Shown here: one piece after another, positions 40,701 to 52,700 of the stretch
Layout: each line of letters begins with the position of its first letter
Position numbering within the stretch: position 1 is the stretch's first letter
NCBI RefSeq assembly: GCF_023343835.1
Contig: NC_064440.1
Span: 29,395,537 to 29,459,536 of the forward strand
Direction of reading: 5' to 3'
Length of the DNA stretch: 64,000 nt
Source: Lagopus muta
Lineage: Eukaryota > Chordata > Aves > Galliformes > Phasianidae
Program-made: the position numbers and the translations under genes
Notes under the pieces: generated by a model
Database searches by the model: none
The model's input: the letters and a program-made list of their open reading frames with translations, nothing else
What the model was told of the DNA's origin: nothing

Positions 40701-43700
40701 GTAACTGATCTGCAGGCTGCTGAAATCCATTTGCTCTGTTAGCAAGAGCTGCATTTCACAGCCCAACTTTATTTTACGTGCTCCAAAAATCCCATCCCTC
40801 TGGCACCTGAGATCTTACTTCAGACAGTTATCTCTTTGGGGCAGTGGCTTTCTTAGCTTTCCTGATGTAAAACAGCTTATTAGGCTCCCTCACAACCAAA
40901 AACACATCAGCTATTTCTTAAGAGGGCACACAAACAGGAACCAAGCCAGGCAGCAATACAGCAATATCAGAGGTGTGAAATCAGTCCAAGGGAAATAAAA
41001 AACCCATCACCATGAAAGCAAAGCTTTTGCTCACGCTGTGCAGACACCTGGCTGCAAGGGGAGGCACATTCCTGCAGTGGAAGAAAAGCTATCACCTAAG
41101 ATCAAGAACATATCAAGACAAAGACTTGGCCACATAGTTTAAAATCCCAGCCTTGAAGCATCAATATTGTTTGATCTGCTCCAAGCCATAGTTGGTGTAT
41201 TGGTTTAAAAACCATGGTAAGTTACCCTAAGGAGAGAGCTCTGGTGTTCAAGAAACCTTTAGATGTTTTACTAAGGGACATGGCTTAGTGGGAACTATTG
41301 GTGATAAGTGAATGGTTGGATTGGATGATCTTAGAGGTCTTTTCCTACCTTAGTGACTCTATGACTGAGATTCTCTTGCATACTTTTCCCTTAAAAACAG
41401 CAATTATGGCAGTTTCTCAGTTAAGCTTAGAAAGAAAACAACCCTTTACCAAATCGTAACTGTTTTCCCCAAATATTTTGCATTTGCTTCTGAGGAATCA
41501 GCTACCTCATCCTCTTTGTAACTGACTGCGATTCAATCACTGCCGGAAGCACAGAATAGAGAAACTTGAGGCACTGTTGTTCCCCATCATAAAATGCACT
41601 CAATGAGCCTCTCCCAAAGGCATCAGACATCACAGCTATCAACGGAGTTTGATGAAAGGTAGTTATTTTCCACTGCACCGTTGATTCTACAAATTCTTCA
41701 GTATTTCCTGCTCAAATTTCCCACTCTTGGTATGAGAGCACCCTGCTAACAAAGAGGCACTCCTGAGCATCATGCACTACAGAAGTGTTGGCCTGGGGAC
41801 TGGAGGGTAAGTTTCGAGATGAACCAAAAGGTATTGCAGGGAGCCACAGGCCTTCTTCTGGTAACAGATCTTTCAAAGCTTTCATGAATTACACAGACAG
41901 AAGAATGTTCAGGTTTTTTTTGGCTGCTTTTACCACACACAGTCAACAAGCAGCCAGTTAGAGAAATCATTTCTCTAACGGGAATGAGAAAAACAATAAA
42001 AATGTAAACTATCCTTCAGAGGATGCAACATCATCACAGCAATTAAAGGGAGTTTAAAAGCCTTCTGTTGTACAGTAGTTAGCAAAAGTAACAAAGGGCA
42101 TACTTAACCCTAACAAAGCTCACTGCTAAGGAGGAAGGGAAGCTCCCACGCAGCTTTGGAAATGCCCTTTTGGCACTAACCTGTCTCAAGCCCATAAGGG
42201 AAATGCGCAAGCTTTACAAGAGCCAGAGGCACATCTCAGATACTGCAGCCCAGGCTGCCTATATGAAGCAGTAATTGTTTTGAGATTTCAGACATATACT
42301 GGGCTGTCATTTGAAAAAAGTGATGGATGGGAAACTGGAAACCTCAGGGAATTAGTAATAGGATATAAAGCATTTCACCTCTAGGTCACCAGTTCAAATT
42401 CAACCAGGTTGGTAGTGACCAAAAGTAGTTACCATCTGGCAGCTGTTCTCTGGCTGATGTAAGCTGAGTTGAGGGTCTCAGCGCATTTCCTAGTGGACAG
42501 GTGGCCACATCACAAAAAACATCAGAATTAACTCTCTGTTGGGCTTTCTCAGCAAAGCCACTTAACAGTGAACAGAAGAAAAGACTGAATTCCAGATCAA
42601 CTTGAATGCATGTTGCTTGCAGAGCACTGCAGATTTTTGCTCATTCCCCTTTATATTTTCAAGCACAAGTGAGGGAGTCAATCATCATCATTACATTAAA
42701 TAGAGTAGCCTTTCCAACTGAAAAAAGAGCTTATGTGCTGCTGTTAATGCTCAACATAGATTTCTTTTCAACATGCAGCTAACAAGAGTTTGGAAGGAGA
42801 ATGAGTAAAGATGAAGTATGATCCCATTATTAAACAAAAAATTGAAAACTTACCCTAACGCATAATTCTGGTTATTCCATCTCTGAAGGAAAGAAAAACC
42901 CACAGTTACTATGGAAAGTTCAGAGACAGAAACCAAACTGTTGTTGGACTAATGGATACAGACTGTAGGAGGTCAAGACTTGTCCAAATTCTTACATAAA
43001 ACTAATTCAGATAATGAAGCAGCAGCGTTTCCTCACAAAGTACACACTTAGCACCTGGTGGCATCATTTAGGTCAATACCAACCACTACCACAAAAGAGC
43101 TCTGGCTAAGAAAGAACGCCAACCACAGGTAAAGAGAGAGCTGTAGGACAGACCACCTGCATCCCAAGGTTCTTTTTTCCCCAGAAGCAGACAGTAAACA
43201 GTCCTAGACCAAGGCTTCAATGCCCGAAAAGCACTTGGAAAAAAAACAACACTCCCTTTAGTAGATTTTTCTTAATAGAAACTGGAAAACAAATTGAGCC
43301 TTAAGGCCCAGCCATCCTTTGTGCATGATGTTACCTGTTGATAGGCACACCTGCATTAACTGTTGCCATGATTTACTCAGGCCTTCTATGTCTGAAATTG
43401 TTAGAAAAGGTAGAACTGCCAGGTGTCCTCTCTCCTCTTGGTGTTCATGGAACACAGATAACAAGAACAGAGTTGAAGTATACCACCTTTCAACATGCCA
43501 AGGTATCCCCTAAACACCACCAGCTTGAGACTGGGCCACAGACATGAAGTGGGAAGGAGGAGGTGAAGAGTTGCTCGAGGCAGAGCCCAGCAGCACTGCT
43601 CGTACAACACAGCCCAAGCTTATCGGGGCTGAAACGTGGCATTTCGGGCCGAGGGGTTTGACATGGCTTCAGCAGTAGCTGACTTTGGAATGTTCTTAGC

Positions 43701-46700
43701 ACGCTTTCAGATAATGTTAACTTTAAATAAACTTGCTGAATACTCATGTAAATTATTTCCATTTGGCTGTCTCATTATTCAATATGCTTTCAAGGAACAT
43801 GGTGATGAAAGAAGAAAAATACCTTTCTAACATAACCATACTGGCAAGAGGATCGACATTATCAGTATTCAAAGAATGTCTTGGCAGGATAAACCTTCAT
43901 AAAAAGAAGGAGCACTAGCTAATCCAAGTTGTCAAAATAGCAATAGTACTTCAAGGGTTGATCTGCAAAGTGATTCATTATTTATTGCTAATGCAAACAA
44001 AACATTCTGAGCAGAAACAGGAATTGACTATTCCCTATCAGAAATTCACTGACAGAATTACACCAATGAATAAACCCTCGGAGGACTGACAAAAGGATAT
44101 CTGTTTTTCTTACGTACTAGAAAACCACCCTAAGGCAGTAAGAGCATCACTCTCAACAGAAAACAAATGGGACAATTAATGGCAATATTTTCATTTGTAC
44201 TGACAGACACACTGTGTGCCACAGCCACAAGAGAACAAAAACAAATGTCATCAGAAGCATAAGGCACACGCTATTAAAAAAAAAAACAACATACACACAA
44301 AACCAATATAGTGGAGATACAGCATGCAGTCAGTGTATTGGGAATGCTAAAAATGCATATGCACCTCAAGAGTACACCTGACTTCCCAAAATAGATTCAA
44401 TCCAGAATCTGATACACAACCATTTTCAGGCGCCTAACTTCAGATACATTAATGAAAGTTTCTTCCTCATCACACAATATATTCTTGCTCAGTACGATGA
44501 GAGCTATGCTTTCTTCCATTCTCATTCCCTATAAAATACAGGATTTTAAGAAGGATTATCTTAAAAGGTACTGGCTTACTGCCTTCGAGACTTAATTGCA
44601 AGAGCTTTCTGAAATGCACTGTACTGTACTCCCCTTTCTACATCTTCAAACCATCTTCCCTCATCTCCTTCTGCAGTACCTAATATCTCTGCTACCTCTT
44701 TGCTCTTTTAAGTCTTGGAACCTGATCTTACTCCTGACGTCTATCATCTTCTAATGCAGCAGAAAGTATTGGCTCAGCCTCAGGAATTTGAGATTCTAGG
44801 AACTCGTTTGAATAACTGGACATACACATTTTTTAAAACTAATATGTAACCCATGAGCTCCATGACAAACAAAGCTATTTGAAAAAGGCAATTCATTTTC
44901 CAAGCGCACATCAAACAGAAATACAACAGGCACTGCCAAAAAATAATAATTAAAAAAAATAATCACAGGCAATCCCATTCAGTAGTGCATCCTAGCATAC
45001 ATACCCTATAGGACTGTTAAGGGAAAAGCACCTTCCAATTTGACTTAATAATGCTAATGACAAAAGCACTTATCATCTGAAGGAAAAAGAATTAAAATTC
45101 ACATGCTATATAATGGCAAAACAAATGCATGTCAACCTGTTGAAAGTTATGCACCCAAATCACAGCAGTTCAAATTTCTGAAAAGGTATGGTGCGATCGG
45201 CAGGTTTTATTTTGCAAGAAAGGACAGTAGCAGTAGGAATACAAGAATGTATATTCAAAGGGTGTTTTTTCCCTGTTTTTGTTTGGTTTTCATACTTTTC
45301 AGACTGTTTTAAAGCAGTTACATGTGCACAGACAAACCAAATTTCCTATATCATGTTTTGGGCCTTTGATTCTCCCAGCTCAACAACAGCTACTGAGCGA
45401 CCTCTTGTGTTTAAACCAATCTGAGCAGCTTCTCTCTTTTTTTTTTTTTTGTGCGAATAAGTTAAACACACATAAGGGCAGCAGTGCAACATCTCTGCCA
45501 TTACAATGAACACATGCTGCCTGCAGGTAGCATCTGTACTGATTCATTCTACCAAACTTGGAATTGAACAATTTACCTCTGAAGCAAAGAGGATGGGCAG
45601 ATTTTGTGTATTCCCAGCAAACAGACAGATTGATTTGTTTACATGATCACAACCACAGGCCCTCACAGTGTACATTCTCATCACTATTCTTCCCTCCTAA
45701 ACATACCCATTTTCAGCTTGCTGTTCTCCTCTACTTCAAAGAACAAATTCAACTGTTAAAAATACTTTCCACTTTCAGAATCTGAACAAAATGTTTGTAT
45801 GTGTACAGAGATAACCTGATGACATCCCTATAACGCATTTCACAACCACCACCTTCAACATAACCAAGACAGTCTGGAAGACATTGGCTGCACTCTTTCT
45901 TCATTAGCAGCAATAGGATGGATTGGTAGAACAGAGGCACAAACACCTCAGTGCGCATCAACAACAATTTCCAAACAGCTGGGAACATACAAAATCTGTA
46001 TCAACCATGCAATAGATGTGTAGTTTGTATGGGAACTGCTGAGTCACGGCCTGAAACTCTGATCACCTGAGAGCAGGACGCACAGTCATGGTGGCCAACT
46101 TGGCTATTTCTGGGCCATTCACCAAGACACTTCCTGCCCCAGAATCCCACAGTCTTTATAACCAAGCTGGCACACTTTCTCTAGGCTTCTGCCGAAATCG
46201 CTGTACAAAATCCATCCATTCTGTTGCCTTGTATGGCCAGGCTGTTAAATGTAAATGAGTCTGGGCAGGGGGCCACTGATCAGGCAGCACCCCTGCTGGT
46301 CCATCCTGCACTTTTTTGTTTTCTGGGTTACACAAGATGGACTTCCAGTGGATCAGTCAGAATTGGATATTCAAGATCTAATCTAGACATTTTATTTTCC
46401 TGATCAACGAAGTCTGTTGATTCAGGAGTCTGGCCGTTTATTGAAATGTTACGAACTTGGCCTACAGGAAGATGTAGAATTGGTTTCTTTCCTGTTAAAA
46501 CACCAAGTTCATGCTCCAGTTTTTCAATGCGATCTTTCAAAAGTTGATTTTCAGTCTCTAAAGTATTATTTCTTATATCCACATGATTTAAGGCACACAA
46601 TAGTGGCCATGCCACCGTGGAGGCAGCCAGTTGTTTTTCTTTAGTGATGAGCACATCCTTGCCAAGTCCTTGAAAGTAGTCCGCCATGCGATATGGGGAG

Positions 46701-49700
46701 ATATCGCCCATAACGCGTAAGGGACCCCATTTTTCAATGATAACTGCTAACTCACAATAGAGGGATCCCTCAAATCATTGGATCTGCCCTGGAATCATTT
46801 TCTCTAGAGGAGTATTGCTCTCCCCCTTGACCCATTTATACAAATTCCAAAGAAAAGACATGATGTAAATTTTAGTATATTTGGCCTGCCTGGCCCGCCA
46901 AATGTGTAATCAATGGATATTAAGATGTTATAATCACAAGAGAGTAAGGCAAAATAGACTAGGAAAATAAGGAGAATAAATGGAAGGCTTACCTACAGAA
47001 AGCACCAGAGGAAGGGATCTCCAGGAGAGATCCTTCCCCGCTGCAGCCAGCTCTTAAATAGGTCTAGGAGGGGGTGCAGCCAGGCTCCACCCCTTCCTGC
47101 AGCACAGATGAGTTGCCTTCACCTGTGCTCCTGTGGCTGACTCATGGTTTTCCTCAGGTGATCAATCAGAGGTTCAGGCTGTGACTCAGCAGTTCCCATA
47201 CAAGTTCAAGAAAGTCAACTGAGCAACCACATTCTACAATAAAAAAGATGTTTCCTCAACACAGCATGTCAAACTTCAGATGTGTGATAGAAGATAAACT
47301 GTAGTCAAACAGGGAAAAAAGAGGTTGATGTATTGTACTAAGACCTTGCAGCAATCAATAACAGTAAACAAAAGCCTCAGCTTAACCACAGAAAAATTTC
47401 ACCACACCCATCAAAGAGGAAAAAGCCACACCACCAATTACATACAAAATTAGTTTTTTTTAACCAATACTTAACACCAATTCCGTGAAGCACTGCTAGA
47501 TAAGTCAGAGTGCTTAACGAAACCTAAGAAGTGCAAACCTTGCAGTCTGTGGTTTCAAACTTCCTGTAGTCTCAATGCAATAAGACTGAAAGTAGTCACT
47601 GAGCTTTGGAATACAAATCCAGTAGCTGCAAAGCTGGCTTTTTGTTTTTGTTTTTTTCTTCACAATATCTACACTTAGAGATATGTAGAAGTACATATAT
47701 GTATGCCATCAGAGCATGTTAGACAACTCCAGGCACAGGCAGACAACCTGTTGTCTTTTTAAGAAAGCACGGCGGCACTCATCATTTCCACTGAGAGGGA
47801 ACTCAACTGTGAGTGTTTGGTAGTAAAGAGAAGCTGCTTAAAATGGATTAATAAATATGGAAAATAAGAGGGTCAAAAACAAAAGTAGTCTAAAGAGGGA
47901 AAGAATTGCTGAGGGGTCTGGCCAGGAGATGTCACTCTCTACTTTGTAGCAACTTGAGAATTCATTGGCCTAACATTCCTCCCATGTTTCAAAAGTAGGA
48001 GCACAGCCAATAAAATGAGCTATATGCAATTAAGGGCCAGGTACAGGAGATCACCCAACATGTCATTTCTGTAGCTGTATGTTTCAATGACTGTTCAGTC
48101 GCCCATGAAGCCAAAGCAGTCCCCAAGAAGCCTCCAAATTTGATCTCCCCCTCAATAGCAAACAACTGGCTCAATTAGCTTAAACTACTAGCGTAAGAGA
48201 CAACATTTATACTTCATACATTTATCCACAATATCTGCTGGAGCAGACCAAAAGGCAGATCTGAGCCTGAGTCTTAGAAATTTTTAAGATAAAAATCTGT
48301 AACCATCCTGAAGCACATAAATACAGAATGAAGAAAGAAGCAAAAGTCCCAAACTAATCTATGATGAAAGACAATTCCTAGGGTTGAAGTATTTTACGTA
48401 TTATATTAATTGCACAAATTCATCAGAAAAAGATCCTTAACACAGCTGACAGAGAAATAACAATTATTACCTTATTATGTACAAAGGTTATTCTCAGTTC
48501 TGGCTTTATGATGCCATATGCTATCAGGAGGTCCTGGACTTTTTTCAGTTCTTCCTTACATTTTTTATTCGTTGAGTAAAACTGTTTTCTCACAGGAAGA
48601 TTCTTAAACAGCTTGAGGACTGTTACCGTTGTACCTATGGCAGGTGACGAAAAAACAAGCAGACATTATACTGAAAGCACACCACCATCTGGATAGCAAG
48701 GAAACTTCGTGTATCCTTGAAGAGCCCTGTCTGTATACCACTGCATGCAAATAAAACCTAGCTACACCAAATCAGATCACTAGATGAAATTAGCTTAAGG
48801 AAAAGAAATATCAATTAGCAGTCACCTCATGAAAATAAGTACCAACGTAAGCTTGGATTCCCCTCCTTTGTCTAGAGTTATGATTGCAGCTATAAGCATT
48901 CATTTGTACACACTGAGAGTACTTAGAATTGGCTATTAATTAAAGCCAAAGAGTCTTTGAGTGCACATTAAGTTAACCACTTTATTAGTGAAAGTTAACA
49001 AACTCAGAAACCAATTAGACGCATCTAGAAGCAAAGGAACATTGCGCTCCATGAAGGTCTTTTGCTGGCATTCCCATTAGGGTATGCCTGAAAGGCCAGG
49101 TACCTCTGTTCAAGGCATATACAAGGTGAGAAGAGGGGTATTAATCTACCAATATGATCATGCAAATTCTTACCCTACAAAGATATTGCAAAGTACTGAA
49201 GAGATGCCATGGAATTCATTTTTCAATACCAATCATTAAACAATCCTGACAGAACACAAAGCCATGCAATTCACAGGCTCCGTAAGGGGCTCTCTAGCTG
49301 TGGAAAACACTACAGCCTGAATCTTAAAAAGACTCTCTTGTTAAAATTAACTGTCTACATTGTAGATTCAGCTCCTTCTACAAGAGTTGCCCATTAACTA
49401 GCCCTAGGCAGCTTTTTGAGTCAAGGGCTCCTTGCTGCCAGTCAGCTGACCAAGAGCCAGGTCTGGCAGGCAGGCTTTGCTCTGCATTTACAAGGCACTG
49501 CACCCATCACGGGACAGAATACTGACAAGGAGCTTCCGAGGCTCAACCAGAATGTGCTAAGGATGGTAACAGATGTATTGATAGATAGAGGAGAGCAGCA
49601 ACTGCTTTCTCATAGGTCCACCTTAATCACAAGAAAGGAGCAATCACCTCTTCTTTGAACACAGGTCTGTTAAGAGTGTGAAAGCAAGGATACAGCGTGG

Positions 49701-52700
49701 CCTTACGGGGCAACAAATAGCTGACCAGACTACAAAGAAAGACCAGTGCAACCCCAAACCCACACCACGTCTGAACACTAAGGCCACTTGTGAGGTGACA
49801 GCAACCTTGATCTTTCACACACACAAATTTCTGGAGACACGACTTTACTGGGTTGGCCATGCTGCTCCCAGGTATTCCCTCACAGAGGAGTAGGGCAACT
49901 CTCTCCCTCCAGAATTTTTACAGCTTTTTTATTTCCACTCTGTTGGCTTGGAGAGTCAGATAAGGCAAAACTAGTTTAAAATTACTATCTAAGGCAACTT
50001 CTGAGATGTTATTTCTCATGCTAACAACACATTCTTGGCTGACAGACATAAGCAAGAGATGTTCACAGCTGCCAAGATCTCATACACAGCCTCTAAATAC
50101 AGAACAGATCTTTTGACATCAAACAGAGCCCCAAAGAAACAAAATCCTTGTCACAACACAATGTAGAACACAATATCCTACCTTGGCCAAGATGGGAAGG
50201 CTTTTGAGAAGTTACATGCCCATTACAATCCAAAACATACTGAGTGCTGATATCATCATCAGCTGTCTTTGTTGTGACCAAAACCTGTGAACAATAATAA
50301 TAAAATCATGTTAATGAAGGATTCAAAAAGATCAGAATGAGCTTAGATAAGCTTTGCTATCACTCTTAACAGCATATTATTTCAGTCACCACAACTACAT
50401 GTAATTAGTTTATAAAATTCTTCTCCTTCAGGTGTTTCTTAGTCACAGAAAACATTCTGCATTATCACTCATTTTCCCACTCAGTCAAAAGCTACACATT
50501 TCCATCGCAATGCTACACAGTGTAAGCTGCTCCTAATACCTACAACACATACTTCTTTGTCTTCTACTCTAAACACAACTTAAACAAACAACTAAGTCAA
50601 CTGATAATTTTGCATTTTCAGCCTTCAAGAGATGACACACTGTGACAGCTTCTTAAATTCAGGTGAGGTTACACAAACGTAAGTGCTATCAAAGAGCGTA
50701 TTAATCTTCCACACCCAGTGTATCTGGCAATCGTGAAGCCCTATGTTTTGTATGTTTTGTAAACTGCTAAGGTAAGACATAGATCATCTTTAGTAAGACC
50801 AGTTACAGTCCAGTAGTTGAACAAAGTTCCAGCTCTGTGAGTTCAGCTATCAATACTTTGAACCAAGTGCCGCTATGCTTTAAGCACCCGGGAGACATAA
50901 AGGCTGTAACTCAAAGAGAGCTTCAGGATGTTTGGGTTTATTTCAGTTTCCTCATATGAATCATTCTGAATTCAGCCATGCCTCTGGAGAGAAAAACAGT
51001 AATTGATTACTTGGAAACAACAATATTACAGGTCTAGTTATGGGCTGGTAGTAATGTACCACTTAACTGAAACTTCAGGGGGCAGTTTGGGTAGGCAGAA
51101 TGCAATTAACGCCAGGAGCGTTTCATTAACATAATTACTGATCCCCACATTAACGAAATACCTACTATAGTACTTCATAGACCAGTCAGACCTACTCCTG
51201 TATCTTATGAAATGCAACACAGGCTGATTAAATGCTCGGTACAGATGGCATCCTGCCCTGACAACTCGTCAGGACCACTGAGATCTATCATCATCTGCCA
51301 GCACACCACCACTTCTGAAAGCCTCTTTGGAAACCTCCATCCAAACACGCAACCCACTCCTGCTTAGTGCAACATGAACGTAGCCCAAGGTAGCAAGGAG
51401 GCTGACTCTCTCACCCTCTGACACCTCTCCTGACCTTGAGAGCTGACAGTTCCCATCAGACAGTGATCTCAGTATTTTCCAGCAGTATCTGATCCTTGGG
51501 AGACAAGTCCAAACTTGACCTTGTCTCAGTACAAAGACAGAAAGGCAGAGAACCATGGAACAGGCAGATGCTGCGTGTTCACATCTCTCAGATGGTTTTG
51601 AACCAGCTTCCTTTTAGTCTACAAGTTAAATCTTAAATATCAGTACACTGTCAATGCCAGCCCTGTTAACACAGATATATGGATCAGACTCAGGTAGGCC
51701 AGGGAGCAGGTTCCTGTTTACTCATAAAGACAACTGTTTGTGCAACTGCAGTCACATGCATGTCAAGGAACAATATGGACTGCAACAAGATCCCATGACT
51801 GTTGATCACTTAGATAACATCAAGGCTGAAAATCCTTACTAGAACTGCAGCTATGTGGGCCATCAGCGTCCTGAAGTGATATCTCCTGGCCACCATCTGC
51901 TGCTTCTTATTCTGAGTTAGCTCAGTTCAAGTAGCAAACTCAGCCAAGCTGTTAGACATCATAACACTAAGGGGGAGGCAAAGCATCATTCCAAGGAATC
52001 ACATATCTATATGCTGATATAACAGAAAAAGACAGGAAACACTAAGCAAACTGTCTCTGATGAATTCTTGCTGAGGAAAACAAATGCAGCACTGGTATAA
52101 CCAGTATGACAGTATGCAGGACACTAACAAGAAATCTATATTGCTTCCTAACCCTTATGATATGACTTAGGGGTGGGGAAAGACAGCACACACAAACCAG
52201 ACTGTTTCAAAAACAAGTTCCCAGTGGCTGCCAGAACAGTTTAAAGACCTTGCAGTGATATTTATTAAAACTTTCACAGATGCAGGCAAATCACAACACA
52301 GCAGTCCAGTCACTCACCTCTGATACGCTACAAATTGATCCCAGCGCTTCCCCACGGAAACCATATGTTGTCAACCTTTCAAGATCTTCAGAAGAGTTTA
52401 TTTTTGAGGTGTAGTGTTTAACTGCCATAACAGGAACATCAGCAACCTTGATGCCATTGCCATTGTCTCTTACTTCTATTTTGTCAAACCCATAATTCTC
52501 CTAATATAAAAAAAAACAACAGTAACTCATTGCTAAAGTAATGCATTAAGGCACAAACAAAGGAACTGCAAGCAATGCTTCTCTTTCAATATTTCAGTAT
52601 ATGTGATTACTTGTCATTTCAATAAACATCTGCATAAGCAAATAAATCTCCAACAACCCAGGCAATTAGGAGATCAGATAAAGATGAACTTCAGATTCTC

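Larger units (their letters stand above)
46026..47202 (-). mobile_element. Short endogenous-retrovirus-like element with inverted ends and 4-bp target duplication
   Basis: The 1,177-base insertion in PMS1 intron 5 begins TGTATGGGAACTGCTGAGTC and ends with the inverse complement. The two ends share about 45 bases with two mismatches and one 4-base gap. AGTT flanks both sides (46022-46025, 47203-47206), as expected of a target-site duplication. Read on the minus strand it has an LTR-like 300-base start (47202 to 46903, TG to CA) with a TATA-like TATTTAAG (47053-47060). A possible primer-binding site starting TGG (46883-46900) is followed by a gag-like frame. No pol or env sequence is present. 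It is an old, disabled copy. Confidence 0.75.
37694..48470 (-). other. PMS1: PMS1 intron 5, largest intron (10.8 kb)
   Basis: Donor GTAATA, acceptor TTTCAG. Contains a CR1 end (41.25 kb), the retroviral-like element (46.03-47.20 kb) and a GC-rich island with a hairpin (38.82-39.06 kb). No other gene is recognised. Confidence 0.85.

Noticed and set aside
50093-50181. Extension of PMS1 exon 4 past its donor
   Set aside because: The open frame continues into the intron, but the GT donor, codon phase and human alignment end the exon at 50182.
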